From Desulfurivibrio sp044068515 (GTDB lineage: Bacteria > Desulfobacterota > Desulfobulbia > Desulfobulbales > Desulfurivibrionaceae): 64,000 nucleotides of DNA. Position 1 is the first letter of the stretch; each line of letters opens with the position of its first letter. Positions 1-8,588 of this stretch are shown in pieces. The stretch lies in NCBI RefSeq assembly GCF_044068515.1, contig NZ_JBIPKI010000001.1, forward strand, positions 186,001-250,000, in the 5' to 3' direction. The position numbers were made by a program, and so were the translations under genes. The notes under the pieces are model-generated. The model saw only the letters and a program-made list of their open reading frames with translations, searched no databases and was not told where the DNA came from.

Positions 1-163
1 CAATGGCATGATCGGTGCTGGGGCCGGAGCGGATGTTGACCTTGTCGCGCTGGATACTGACATATTCCGCCGCCGCCGTCGCCGGCAGGGATAGCAGCAG
101 CAAGGAGGTCAGGACGATCAGGCCTCGGCGGGACAGGTTGAAAAAGCGCGGCAATCTCTTCAT
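1..163 (-). CDS. Exported protein with bacterial SH3-like domain (5' part only)
   Basis: Only the first 54 codons lie in the window; the gene runs off the left edge. The start is ATG at 161-163 with AAGGAG (171-176) at good spacing. The peptide opens MKRLPRFFNL, has a hydrophobic stretch around residues 14-31 rich in Leu and Ala, and then reads AEYVSIQRDKVNIRSGPSTD. That is a Sec signal peptide followed by the VNIRSGPS signature of bacterial SH3 domains, which usually bind peptidoglycan. Secretion to the periplasm is inferred. The rest of the protein, and so any catalytic domain, cannot be seen. Confidence 0.75.
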   Translation of the reverse strand, partial: MKRLPRFFNLSRRGLIVLTSLLLLSLPATAAAEYVSIQRDKVNIRSGPSTDHAI

Positions 164-275
164 AAAGCAACTCCTTGGGGCAATTGTTTGGTTGTCATGG
201 TTGACCGGGGACCAGCCCCGGCATGGGCTTTCCCCGGGGACTTTTTCAGTCCGGGGACGATCGCAACAACAAGTT

Positions 276-304
276 AGCCTAGCAGCAACCGGGAGGCAAG
301 TCAA
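276..304 (-). promoter_or_regulatory. Sigma-70-type promoter for the SH3-domain gene
   Basis: On the minus strand TTGACT (304-299) and TAGGCT (281-276) are separated by 17 bp, pointing at the exported SH3 gene. Between promoter and gene lie two GC-rich hairpins, including a CCGGGG/CCCCGG palindrome at 205-221, so the leader is structured or contains the terminator of the upstream tlyA operon. Confidence 0.5.
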
Positions 305-327
305 CAACCGGCCCAGCGGCGGACTTT

Positions 328-1080
328 TCAGGTCTCGGCCGGGTCCTTTCCCCGGCAGCGCAGACAGGCGAGAAATTCCCGGTTTCCTTTGGGGCCCGGA
401 ATCGGCGAGTTTATCACCCCTTCCCAGTGCAGGCCCAGACTCAAGGCAAAATCCTTGAACCGGGCGACAACTTCCCGGCGCAGATCCTCGTCCCGCACCA
501 CTCCGCCCTTGCCGACCCGGCCCTTGCCCACCTCAAACTGGGGTTTGATCAGGGGAATAATCCGGGCCTCAGGCTCCAGCAGGGGCAGGAGGGCGGGCAG
601 GAGCAATTCCAGCGAGATAAAAGAAGCGTCCAGCACGGCCAGGGCGATGACTTCCGGGATCTCGGCCGAACTCAGATAACGGGCATTGGTTCTTTCCCGG
701 ACCACCACCCGCTCGTCCTGGCGCAGCTTCCAGGCCAGTTGGCCGTAGCCAACATCCACCGCATAAACCCGGGCCGCCCCTCTTTGCAGCAGGCAATCGG
801 TAAAACCCCCGGTGGAGGCTCCGATATCGAGGCAAACCAGGCCGGAGGGATCAACGGCGAAATGATCCAGGGCGGCCGCCAGTTTCAACCCGCCCCGGCT
901 CACGTAGGGGCAGAGGTTTTCCTTGACGCTCAATTCCGTTTCCGGAGCCAGCAGGGTGCCGGCCTTGTCCACCATTTGATCGCCGGCCCGCACCAGGCCG
1001 GCGGCGATCAGGGCCTGGGCTCGCTGCCGACTTGGGGCCAGGCCCCGGGTCACCAGCAATTTGTCCAGGCGTTCTTTCAT
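328..1080 (-). CDS. tlyA: TlyA-family rRNA 2'-O-methyltransferase / hemolysin-like protein
   Basis: 250 aa, the usual family length. An S4 RNA-binding domain occupies about residues 1-60, followed by the TlyA junction YVSRGGLKL (59-67) and an FtsJ-like Rossmann methyltransferase with the SAM-binding motif LDIGASTGGF (84-93). LIKPQFEVGKGRVGKGG supplies the conserved lysine region. The family methylates ribosomal RNA 2'-OH groups in some bacteria; the exact target here is unknown. ATG overlaps the glmM stop by four bases (ATGA at 1077-1080), so translation is probably coupled and the gene is last in cdaA-cdaR-glmM-tlyA. Confidence 0.9.
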   Translation of the reverse strand: MKERLDKLLVTRGLAPSRQRAQALIAAGLVRAGDQMVDKAGTLLAPETELSVKENLCPYVSRGGLKLAAALDHFAVDPSGLVCLDIGASTGGFTDCLLQRGAARVYAVDVGYGQLAWKLRQDERVVVRERTNARYLSSAEIPEVIALAVLDASFISLELLLPALLPLLEPEARIIPLIKPQFEVGKGRVGKGGVVRDEDLRREVVARFKDFALSLGLHWEGVINSPIPGPKGNREFLACLRCRGKDPAET

Positions 1081-2435
1081 GCCGCCGCGGCCGTTTGGCG
1101 CTGGATATGTTCACAGAGTTCGGTGGCGATGGTCTCGATCCATTGCTGGTCGGGCCCTTCAACCATGACCCGGATCAGCGGTTCGGTGCCGGATGCCCGG
1201 ATCAGAATCCGCCCTTCGCGGCCGAGTTCGGCCTCCAGGCCGGCCGCCAGTTGCTTAAGGCCGCTGATCCTGGCCACCGGAAGCTGGCGGGAGATGCGGA
1301 CGTTGCGCAGCACTTGGGGGATGGCGGTCATCTCGCCGGCCAGTTCGGAAAGTCTTTTGTTCTCCCGGATCATCACCGCCAGCAGGCGCAGGGCGGCGAG
1401 GATGCCGTCACCGGTGGTGTTGTGGTCGAGAAAGATCAAATGGCCCGATTGCTCGCCGCCGAAATTGTAGCCCTTGATCCGCATGCGCTCCACCACGTAG
1501 CGGTCGCCGACCTGGGTTCGTTCCAGCCGGCCGCCCTTGGCCCGCATGAAATGCTCCAGGCCGAGATTGCTCATCACGGTGGCCACCAGGGTTTTTTTGC
1601 GCAGCTTTTTGCGGGCCAGCAGGTCGCCGGCGCAGATCGCCATGACCTGGTCGCCGTCCAAAACCGTGCCCCTTTCATCGGCCACCATCAGCCGGTCGCC
1701 GTCGCCGTCCAGCGCGATGCCGATATCGGCGCCGACCTCGCGCACCTTGGCCGCCATCACCTCGGGGCAGAGCGCCCCGCAGTCGCGGTTGATGTTGGTC
1801 CCGTCGGGCTCCACCCCGATGGTGGTCACCTTGGCCCCCAGTTCGCTGAAGACATGGGGGGCCACCCCGTAGCCGGCCCCGTGGGCGCAATCGAGGACGA
1901 TATGAAAATCATCCAGGCTGTAGTCGGCCGGGAAGGTGTTTTTGAGAAATACGATATAGCGGCCCCGGGCGTCTTCCAGCCGGGACGCCCGTCCCACTTC
2001 TTCGGCGGTGGGGCGGAGAGTCGCCATCTTCTGGGAGAAAATCAGGTCTTCGATGGCCAGCTCTTCGGCGTCGGGTAATTTGTAGCCGTCGGCGGCGAAA
2101 ATTTTGATCCCGTTGTCGGCAAAAGGGTTGTGGGAAGCGGAAATGACCACGCCGGCGTCGGCCCGCATGCTGGTGGTGATGAAGGCAATGCCCGGAGTGG
2201 GCAGGGGGCCCACCAGGAGGATGTCTACCCCCATGGAACAGATTCCGGCCGCCAGGGCGTTTTCGATCATGTAGCCGGAAAGGCGGGTATCCTTGCCGAT
2301 GACGATCCGGTGCCGGTGATGCTTCTGGCGCACCAGCAGGGCGATCCCGCGCCCGATCTGCATGGCGATTTCGGTGGTCATCGGGTAAAGGTTGGCAACT
2401 CCCCGCACCCCGTCGGTTCCGAACAATCTTCTCAT
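1077..2435 (-). CDS. glmM: Phosphoglucosamine mutase
   Basis: 452 aa. Converts glucosamine-6-phosphate to glucosamine-1-phosphate for peptidoglycan and LPS precursors in the cytoplasm. The start MRRLFGTDGVRG is the family N-terminus; a longer reading frame upstream has no family similarity, so I use the ATG at 2435. Visible motifs: phosphoserine loop ISASHNP with the active Ser at about residue 101, metal loop ALDGDGDR, sugar loop GGEQSGH and phosphate loop RASGTEPLIR. It follows cdaR after 43 bp. The cdaA-cdaR-glmM order is the conserved cyclic-di-AMP module in which GlmM can regulate CdaA (known from Firmicutes; inferred here). Confidence 0.96.
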   Translation of the reverse strand: MRRLFGTDGVRGVANLYPMTTEIAMQIGRGIALLVRQKHHRHRIVIGKDTRLSGYMIENALAAGICSMGVDILLVGPLPTPGIAFITTSMRADAGVVISASHNPFADNGIKIFAADGYKLPDAEELAIEDLIFSQKMATLRPTAEEVGRASRLEDARGRYIVFLKNTFPADYSLDDFHIVLDCAHGAGYGVAPHVFSELGAKVTTIGVEPDGTNINRDCGALCPEVMAAKVREVGADIGIALDGDGDRLMVADERGTVLDGDQVMAICAGDLLARKKLRKKTLVATVMSNLGLEHFMRAKGGRLERTQVGDRYVVERMRIKGYNFGGEQSGHLIFLDHNTTGDGILAALRLLAVMIRENKRLSELAGEMTAIPQVLRNVRISRQLPVARISGLKQLAAGLEAELGREGRILIRASGTEPLIRVMVEGPDQQWIETIATELCEHIQRQTAAAA

Positions 2436-2478
2436 GGTTTGCTCTCTGGACTGAATTCCTTGAATGGGCCGCGGCTCG

Positions 2479-3459
2479 TTATGGTGCCTGGGGGTTTGGG
2501 GCGATTTTGACGCTGACCTGTTCCGGCCGGATATTGACCACCTCGATCGGTTCATCGCCGCTGACGGTCGGGCTCAGGCTGTGACTTCCCGGCTCCAGCC
2601 CACCGACATCGAGGGTGATGACCAGACGTTGGGCCAGGGCGGCGGGATCTTGGTGGAGGCTCAAGGGAGCCCGGACCCGAACCTGGATGCTGCGGGGGGA
2701 AACGGTGTAGGCCAGGTTTTCTGCCTGCCCCACCAAGGCCGGCGTCAGATTGCTCAGGCTGATTTCCCCGGTCTTTTCCCGGATGACCACCAGAGCGGTT
2801 ACCATGGCCTCGCCCAGCAGCTCCATCAATTCCTGGTCAAGCAGCAGGGGGACCTGGCGGATGGTGGTGCTGTCCAGGCCGGCCACATCGATGGGCATGG
2901 TCCGCAGGAGGCTGATCCGGCTCAGCAGAGCCTCCGGTCCGCTGACGCTGATTACTTCCGGTTGCAACTCCACCCTGGCCAGTTCGTAGCCGCTGGCCGG
3001 CTCGCCGCTGATTTCGGCCTGCAGGGGCAGGTTTTTCTCTTTGAGGCGATCAATCAGCAGGGTGGTGTGGGCCGGCTGAACCCGCAGGACTTCGATCCCC
3101 CGGGGAAAGGGCAACTCTTCCGGCTCATTGCGGATGGCCATGGTGCCCGGCTTGGCATCGGCCAGATTGATGGTCCAGCTGATATGCTGGCGCCTGAGGC
3201 CGTCGATAAGGCCGCGGGGGCCGGAAATGGTGACTTCCAGCTGCTGTTTGTACTGATTGGCGATGACCAGGTCCCGGGGCAGATTGACCAGCTCCACCGG
3301 TACCAGCAGATGGGTGTCCACCTTGTCCTCGCCGACCACGAAGTACCAGAGCAGAATGGCAAAAAGCAGCGCCAGCAGCCGCAGGACCCAATCCTTGGGC
3401 CAGTAGCCGGCCAGGTCAACGGTGACCAGCTTTTTTATTTGTTCAACCAGCTTTTCCAT
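2479..3459 (-). CDS. cdaR: YbbR-domain membrane protein, probable CdaA regulator
   Basis: 326 aa with one N-terminal transmembrane segment (about residues 26-42, LRLLALLFAILLWYFVV) and a long beta-rich extracytoplasmic part made of YbbR-like repeats; GSHSLSPTV and similar Val/Pro/Leu segments recur. The family member CdaR (YbbR) binds and modulates the membrane diadenylate cyclase CdaA. Its start overlaps the end of cdaA by 25 bp, indicating coupled expression. No catalytic motif is visible. The role as CdaA partner is inferred from domain and gene order. Confidence 0.88.
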   Translation of the reverse strand: MEKLVEQIKKLVTVDLAGYWPKDWVLRLLALLFAILLWYFVVGEDKVDTHLLVPVELVNLPRDLVIANQYKQQLEVTISGPRGLIDGLRRQHISWTINLADAKPGTMAIRNEPEELPFPRGIEVLRVQPAHTTLLIDRLKEKNLPLQAEISGEPASGYELARVELQPEVISVSGPEALLSRISLLRTMPIDVAGLDSTTIRQVPLLLDQELMELLGEAMVTALVVIREKTGEISLSNLTPALVGQAENLAYTVSPRSIQVRVRAPLSLHQDPAALAQRLVITLDVGGLEPGSHSLSPTVSGDEPIEVVNIRPEQVSVKIAPNPQAP

Positions 3460-4226
3460 AGCTTGGGAGATATATATTCCTTGGGCATAAAAATGGCATC
3501 CAGACGGATGCGCAGCGCTTTCTCGTCAAGGTCGAGGGTCAGGGCTCCATGTTGGGCCAGGGAAACCCGGCCGGTTTCCTCGGAAATTACGATAACCACC
3601 GCGTCGGTTTCCTCGGAAATGCCGATGGCGGCCCGGTGGCGGGTACCCAGGTGTTTGCTGATATAGGGATTTTTCGCCAGGGGGAGGACGCAGGCCGCGG
3701 CCACGATCCGATCGTCACGAATGATCACCGCCCCGTCATGCAGAGGTGATTCATGGACGAACAGCGAGTAGAGCAACTGGTGGCTCACCATAGAATCCAG
3801 GGGCTGGCCCGATTCGAGAAAATCCTTGAGTCCGGTTTCCCGTTCGAGGACGATCAGGCCGCCGATTCTTTTCTGGGCCAGCAGGTAGGCGGCCCTGACC
3901 ACTTCATCCAGGACCTGGTGAGTTTTTTCGCCGGCTTTGCCGAAAGGGGTGCGGCCGAACTGGGTCAGGGCCCGGCGGATATCGCGCTGAAAAATAATAA
4001 TGATGATCAGGAAAATCGAGCTTAAAAAGGTGCTGAGCAACCAGTAAAGGGTCAGGAATTCCAGTTCCCGGGCGGCAAAGTAGATGACGATCAGGACGGC
4101 GATGCCGATGAGCATCTGCATCGCCCGGGTACCCCTGATCAGCAGGATTATCCGGTAGATAAGGTAAGCGACGATCAAGATATCGAGGACATCTTGCCAG
4201 CGCAGGGAGGTCAGGTTTGTCAGCAT
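3435..4226 (-). CDS. cdaA: Membrane diadenylate cyclase (c-di-AMP synthase, CdaA/DacA type)
   Basis: 263 aa. Three hydrophobic helices cover about residues 12-32, 36-53 and 57-80, followed by a DisA_N/DAC domain. The two catalytic signatures are visible: DGA at 164-166 (in PLHDGAVIIRDD) and RHR at 196-198 (in GTRHRAAIG). The enzyme condenses two ATP to cyclic di-AMP, a messenger for osmolyte, potassium and cell-wall control. It is the first gene of cdaA-cdaR-glmM-tlyA. The ATG has no strong Shine-Dalgarno. Cyclic-di-AMP signalling is best known in Gram-positives but the gene is also found in Desulfobacterota. Confidence 0.95.
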   Translation of the reverse strand: MLTNLTSLRWQDVLDILIVAYLIYRIILLIRGTRAMQMLIGIAVLIVIYFAARELEFLTLYWLLSTFLSSIFLIIIIIFQRDIRRALTQFGRTPFGKAGEKTHQVLDEVVRAAYLLAQKRIGGLIVLERETGLKDFLESGQPLDSMVSHQLLYSLFVHESPLHDGAVIIRDDRIVAAACVLPLAKNPYISKHLGTRHRAAIGISEETDAVVIVISEETGRVSLAQHGALTLDLDEKALRIRLDAIFMPKEYISPKLWKSWLNK

Positions 4227-4452
4227 CTGGTTGAAAAACCATCTTCATAGTGCGGAGCCGGCCGCAACCAAAACTGGTCAGGGCTTGTTGTCGGCATGGC
4301 CACAGTGGTAACTTAAGTAAAGTAGCCGATAAAGCCCCGGTCAGGCAAGAATAGTGTTTGATTTTTCTCAAAAAAACCCGGCTTGCCGATCGGCTGGTTT
4401 GCTGGTCCCGGCGGCCGCCAGACCGGGGCCGTATTTTTTCGGCGCTTGCAGC

Positions 4453-4481
4453 TTGACAGTAAGCGGCGATAACGGTATATA
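4453..4481 (+). promoter_or_regulatory. Strong sigma-70 promoter of rpsT
   Basis: A perfect -35 TTGACA (4453-4458) is followed after exactly 17 bp by TATATA (4476-4481), about 145 bp ahead of the rpsT start. It lies in the 400-bp gene-free stretch 4227-4626 between the divergent cdaA and rpsT. On the minus strand TTGCCT and TACTTT around 4320-4350 (18-bp spacing) are a weaker candidate for cdaA. A GC-rich inverted sequence at 4406-4430 followed by a T-run on the plus strand may be a terminator; nothing else is recognisable. Confidence 0.8.
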
Positions 4482-4626
4482 TTCCTCTTTTGTATCGGTC
4501 CTTCCAATTCGGGCCGGCCAATCGGCGCACGCGGATTGTTTCCCCGGTCAAGAGTGCGCCGGGTGAGCGCGATCAGACTGTTGTGGGATAAACATTTTAC
4601 TTGATCTTTTGTAAGGAGATGCAGCT

Positions 4627-4899
4627 TTGGCGAATCACAAGTCGGCGATGAAGAGAAATCGGCAGAATGTAGTACGGCGCGAACGGAACCGGGCCAACCG
4701 CTCCCGGCTCAAAACCCTGGTCCGCCGGGTCAACGAGGCAGTGGCAGGCAATGCTCCCGAGCAGGCCCGTGAAGCTCTGCAGGCGGCCGTGCCGATGATC
4801 GCCAAGGCGGTCAACAAGGGCACCATCCACCGCAACACCGCGGCCCGCAAGGTGTCGAGGTTGAGTCGCCGGGTCAACTCCCTGGCCCGCAATGCCTAG
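4627..4899 (+). CDS. rpsT: 30S ribosomal protein S20
   Basis: 90 aa, very basic, with the family opening ANHKSAMKRNRQN and the conserved KGTIHRNTAARKVSRLSRRVN near the C-terminus. S20 binds 16S rRNA early in small-subunit assembly. The start is TTG, supported by AAGGAG at 4613-4618 (8-base spacer) and by the universal AN(H)KSA N-terminus; no ATG is available. E. coli rpsT also starts with UUG, which there takes part in autogenous control, so the same may hold here. The gene is monocistronic, with a strong promoter upstream and an intrinsic terminator downstream. Confidence 0.97.
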   Translation: MANHKSAMKRNRQNVVRRERNRANRSRLKTLVRRVNEAVAGNAPEQAREALQAAVPMIAKAVNKGTIHRNTAARKVSRLSRRVNSLARNA

Positions 4900-4942
4900 T
4901 CTTTTCGGCTTTTGTTCCCGGCCTTGATGTTTTGAGTTCCCA

Positions 4943-4985
4943 AACCATGGCGTCCCTCAGCAGGGCCGGCCGTGGTTTTTTTTTA
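4943..4985 (+). terminator. Rho-independent terminator of rpsT
   Basis: A 9-bp stem AACCATGGC (4943-4951) / GCCGTGGTT (4969-4977), with one G-U pair, runs directly into a T9 tract. Confidence 0.85.
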
Positions 4986-5160
4986 TGATCAAAATTAAGC
5001 GGCACCGCAGCCTGCCGTGCCCCGGCCCAGGCCCTCCGGCCTCCGGTGCTCCCCGGCTCGACCGCCGCTCCGGTAAAGGTGCCCAGCTCGGCGGCTCGAG
5101 CTTCGGGTTGCTCAGGTTTTGGTATTCACGATTTATGCGCAGCAGCAGGCGGGACTATTC

Positions 5161-6702
5161 ATGCAGCGGCCGGATCTGGAAAACTTCAAAAAGCTTGCCG
5201 CCGAATACAACCTGGTGCCGGTGGCCCGTGAGCTGATCGTTGATCTCGACAACCCCCTGTCGATTTTCACCAAAGTGGCCGGGGATCAATCCCACGCCTT
5301 TCTCTTCGAAAGTCTCGAGGGCGGCGAAAAGTGGGGCCGCTATTCCTTTATCGGCTTCGATCCCCTGTTGATTTTTACCAGTCGCGGCGAAGAAGTGGTC
5401 ATTCGGCGGAACCGGGCTGATTTCGGCAGCCCGGCCGAGGCCGGGACCTCGCCGGGCTCGGAGTTCCACCAGGAGCTTTGGCGGGGGGATCCCCTGCAGA
5501 TCCTGGAAAAGCTGCTGGCTGAACTGCGGCCCGCCATCGCCGATTCCTCGCTGCCCCGTTTCTGCGGGGGAGCGGTGGGCTTCCTCGGTTACGACATGGT
5601 CCGCTTCATGGAGCGGCTGCCCGCCCTTAATCCCCCGTTGCCCGCTTTTCCTGACAGCAGTTTTCTGATTCCCCGGGTGGTTCTGGTCTACGATAATCTG
5701 CGCCAGCGCCTGACCGTGGTCAATTGGGTGGTGACCGACGCGGATGCCGATGCCGAGTCTTTGTACGCTCAGGCCCGGGAGCGGATCGACCGGGTGGTGG
5801 CCTGCCTGGAGCGACCCCTGGCCCCGGAACTGCTGAGCGGGATTCCTGAAGGTGCCGCGCCCCGGCATGAATTTGCCGCCAACATGAGTCCGGCGGATTT
5901 TAAGGAGATGGTGGCCCGGGCCAAGGAATATATCCTGGCCGGCGACGTGATCCAGGTCGTGCTTTCCCAGCGTTTCCAGACCGCCACCGCGGTGCCGCCG
6001 CTCAGGCTCTACCGGGCCCTGCGCAACATCAACCCCAGCCCATACCTCTTTTATCTCAAGCTCGGGGACCTGGTGCAGATCGGCTCCTCCCCGGAAATTC
6101 TGGTGCGGCTGGAAGGCGATGATATCGAATTGCGGCCCATTGCCGGCACCCGGCCCCGGGGCCGGGACCAGGAAGAGGACCTGGCCCTGGAGCGGGAACT
6201 TCTGGCCGATCCCAAGGAGCGGGCCGAACATTTGATGCTGGTGGACCTGGGCCGCAATGACGTGGGCCGGGTGGCCCGCTACGGTTCGGTGGAGGTCCGT
6301 GACCTGCTGGTTATCGAGCGTTACAGCCACGTGATGCACATTGTTTCCGGGGTTCACGGCAAGCTCAACCCCGGCAAAAACCAGTTCGACGTGATCCGGG
6401 CCTGTTTCCCGGCCGGCACCGTCTCCGGCGCCCCCAAGATCCGGGCCATGGAGATCATCGAGGAGCTGGAGCCCGAGCGGCGGGGACCCTACGCCGGCGC
6501 GGTGGGTTACTTCGGCTTTACCGGCAACATGGATTTCTGCATTACCATTCGGACTTTCGTGATGATGGGGGAGCAACTCTGGGTCCAGGCCGGGGCCGGC
6601 ATCGTCGCCGATTCCGATCCCGAGGCCGAATTCGTTGAGACGGTCAACAAGTCCATGGGGCTGCGGCGTGCCCTGCAACTGGCCGAAATGGGATCGCGAT
6701 GA
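5161..6702 (+). CDS. trpE: Anthranilate synthase component I
   Basis: 513 aa from ATG 5161. It converts chorismate to anthranilate using ammonia from TrpG. The N-terminal half carries the regulatory subdomain (FESLEGG, GRYSFIG) and the C-terminal half the chorismate-binding domain, with GTRPRG, LGRNDVGRV, and GTVSGAPKIRAMEI. A TTG 14 codons upstream (5119) could also start the frame, but family members begin close to the LENFKKLA segment. First gene of trpEGDCF; the stop overlaps the trpG start. The leader (4986-5160) holds a 12-bp stem at 5056-5101 but no run of Trp codons, so classical attenuation is not evident. Confidence 0.95.
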   Translation: MQRPDLENFKKLAAEYNLVPVARELIVDLDNPLSIFTKVAGDQSHAFLFESLEGGEKWGRYSFIGFDPLLIFTSRGEEVVIRRNRADFGSPAEAGTSPGSEFHQELWRGDPLQILEKLLAELRPAIADSSLPRFCGGAVGFLGYDMVRFMERLPALNPPLPAFPDSSFLIPRVVLVYDNLRQRLTVVNWVVTDADADAESLYAQARERIDRVVACLERPLAPELLSGIPEGAAPRHEFAANMSPADFKEMVARAKEYILAGDVIQVVLSQRFQTATAVPPLRLYRALRNINPSPYLFYLKLGDLVQIGSSPEILVRLEGDDIELRPIAGTRPRGRDQEEDLALERELLADPKERAEHLMLVDLGRNDVGRVARYGSVEVRDLLVIERYSHVMHIVSGVHGKLNPGKNQFDVIRACFPAGTVSGAPKIRAMEIIEELEPERRGPYAGAVGYFGFTGNMDFCITIRTFVMMGEQLWVQAGAGIVADSDPEAEFVETVNKSMGLRRALQLAEMGSR

Positions 6703-7289
6703 TAGTGGTAATCGACAATTACGATTCGTTCACCTACAACATTGTCCAGACCCTCGGGGGGATGGGGGCCGAAATGGTCATTTATCGTAATGACGAGGTG
6801 GACCTGGCCGCCATCGCGGCCTGCCGGCCCGATCGCCTCCTGGTCTCCCCCGGGCCCTGCACCCCGGGTCAGGCCGGCATCTCCGTTGATGCCATCCGTC
6901 ATTTCCAGGGTCGAATTCCCATCCTGGGGGTCTGCCTTGGTCACCAGGCCATCGGGGAAGCCTTCGGCGGCCGGGTCGTTCGGGCCTCGCGCCTGATGCA
7001 CGGCAAGACCAGCCTGGTCCACCATGATGGCAAGGGAGTTTTCCGCGGTCTGCCCGATCCCTTCGAGGCCATGCGCTATCATTCCCTGGTGGTGGAGGAG
7101 GCCACTCTGCCCGCCTGTCTGGAAATCACCGCCCGTTCCGACCAGGGTGAACTGATGGGATTGCGCCACCGGGAGCTGCCGGTGGAGGGAGTGCAGTTCC
7201 ATCCTGAATCGATCATGACCCCGGCCGGGGTTGATTTGCTGAAAAACTTCATCGATCCGGCCTATCCTTCATTTTTAGCCCGGTCCTAA
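6699..7289 (+). CDS. trpG: Anthranilate synthase component II (glutamine amidotransferase)
   Basis: 196 aa class I glutamine amidotransferase that feeds ammonia to TrpE. The catalytic triad is visible: Cys79 in GVCLGHQAIGE, and His168/Glu170 in VQFHPESI. The oxyanion-region PGPCTPGQAG and the DNYDSFTYN opening are typical of TrpG/PabA. The start overlaps the trpE stop by four bases (ATGA at 6699-6702), ensuring coupled synthesis of the two subunits. PabA-type double duty in folate synthesis cannot be excluded, since no separate pabA is visible in the window. Confidence 0.95.
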   Translation: MIVVIDNYDSFTYNIVQTLGGMGAEMVIYRNDEVDLAAIAACRPDRLLVSPGPCTPGQAGISVDAIRHFQGRIPILGVCLGHQAIGEAFGGRVVRASRLMHGKTSLVHHDGKGVFRGLPDPFEAMRYHSLVVEEATLPACLEITARSDQGELMGLRHRELPVEGVQFHPESIMTPAGVDLLKNFIDPAYPSFLARS

Positions 7290-7447
7290 GGCACCGGCCG
7301 GAGGGGATATTTTGGCCGGGCCAAGCCTTGGCCAGGGCGTGGCCGGAATTGGTGAAGAGCAGCCGGAGTTGCGGGGGGAGGAAAGCTCGCTAACCCGGGG
7401 ACGGACGCCATTGTGCCCGGCCGGGGAACTGAATCGAGGGGGATAAG

Positions 7448-8497
7448 ATGATCAAAGAAGCAATTGCCGAGGTGGTGGCCGGAGCGGATCTCACGGAAGA
7501 GGCCATGATGGCGGTAATGCACGAAATTATGGGCGGCGCGGCTACTCCCGCCCAGATCGCCGCCTTTATTACCGCCCTGAGGATCAAGGGGGAAAGCGTG
7601 GCCGAGATCACCGGGGCCGCCCGGGTGATGCGGGACAAAGCCACCCCGATCAGGCCATTCAGCGCCGAGGAGCTGGCGGCGGGCCAGGTCCTGATCGATA
7701 CCTGTGGTACCGGCGGTGATTCCTCGGGCACTTTCAACGTCTCCACCACCACCGCTTTTGTCGTGGCCGGGACTGGTTTGCCGGTGGCCAAGCACGGCAA
7801 CCGCTCGATCACCAGCTCCTGCGGCAGCGCTGATGTCCTCGAGGCCCTGGGGGTGAATTTGCAACTGCCGCCGGAGGCCATCGCCCGGGCCATCCGGGAA
7901 GTCGGAATCGGCTTCATGTTCGCCCCGGCCCTGCATGGGGCGATGAAATATGCCATCGGCCCCCGGCGGGAAATCGGAATCCGCACCATTTTCAATATTC
8001 TCGGACCTCTCACCAATCCGGCCGAAGCCAATGTCCAGGTCATGGGGGTCTATAATCCGGCCTTGGTGGAACCCCTGGCCCAGGTGCTGGGCAAGCTGGG
8101 CAGCCGCCGGGCCATGGTGGTCTGCGGCGAGGGCAATGTGGACGAAATCACGGTGACCGGCCCGACCAGAGTGGCGGAATACCGGGATGGCCAAGTGGCA
8201 AGCTATACCATCGCCCCGGAGGATTTCGGCCTGCCGCGGGCGACCCTGGCCGATATCCGGGGGGGCTCGACGGCCGCCGAAGCCGCCGCCCAGTTGCGGG
8301 CGATTCTGGCCGGCGCCGAAGGTGCCCGCCTGGACATGGTCCTGCTGAACAGCGCCGCCGTCCTGGTGGCCGCCGAACGCTGTCTCGATCTGGCCGCCGG
8401 TATCGACCTGGCCCGGGAAGTGGTGCAAAGCGGCGCCGGCCTGGCTCGCCTTGAGGCTTTGGTCGCTTTCTGCCGCGATTTTAAAGCAGTTAAATAG
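7448..8497 (+). CDS. trpD: Anthranilate phosphoribosyltransferase
   Basis: 349 aa, standard length. Transfers phosphoribosyl from PRPP to anthranilate. The N-terminal helical domain is followed by the PRPP loop DTCGTGGDSSGTFNVST and the KHGNRSITSSCGSADVLEALG segment, plus GPLTNPA further on. ATG follows GAGGGGGATAAG. It is separated from trpG by 158 bp, in which I see no gene and no clear terminator, so the trp genes are probably one transcript. Confidence 0.96.
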   Translation: MIKEAIAEVVAGADLTEEAMMAVMHEIMGGAATPAQIAAFITALRIKGESVAEITGAARVMRDKATPIRPFSAEELAAGQVLIDTCGTGGDSSGTFNVSTTTAFVVAGTGLPVAKHGNRSITSSCGSADVLEALGVNLQLPPEAIARAIREVGIGFMFAPALHGAMKYAIGPRREIGIRTIFNILGPLTNPAEANVQVMGVYNPALVEPLAQVLGKLGSRRAMVVCGEGNVDEITVTGPTRVAEYRDGQVASYTIAPEDFGLPRATLADIRGGSTAAEAAAQLRAILAGAEGARLDMVLLNSAAVLVAAERCLDLAAGIDLAREVVQSGAGLARLEALVAFCRDFKAVK

Positions 8498-8588
8498 CGG
8501 GGGCAATTCAGGGCTCAAGGGAGCAGGCGCGGAAAGTTCACGCCGGCCCCTCGCGCCTTGCCGCCCGTCCCTTGAACTTTGGACCTTA

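Noticed and set aside
427..1470. Long plus-strand open frames opposite tlyA, glmM and many other genes
   Set aside because: Shadow frames produced by high GC at third codon positions; they are rich in Gly/His/Gln, lack ribosome binding sites and overlap well-supported genes.
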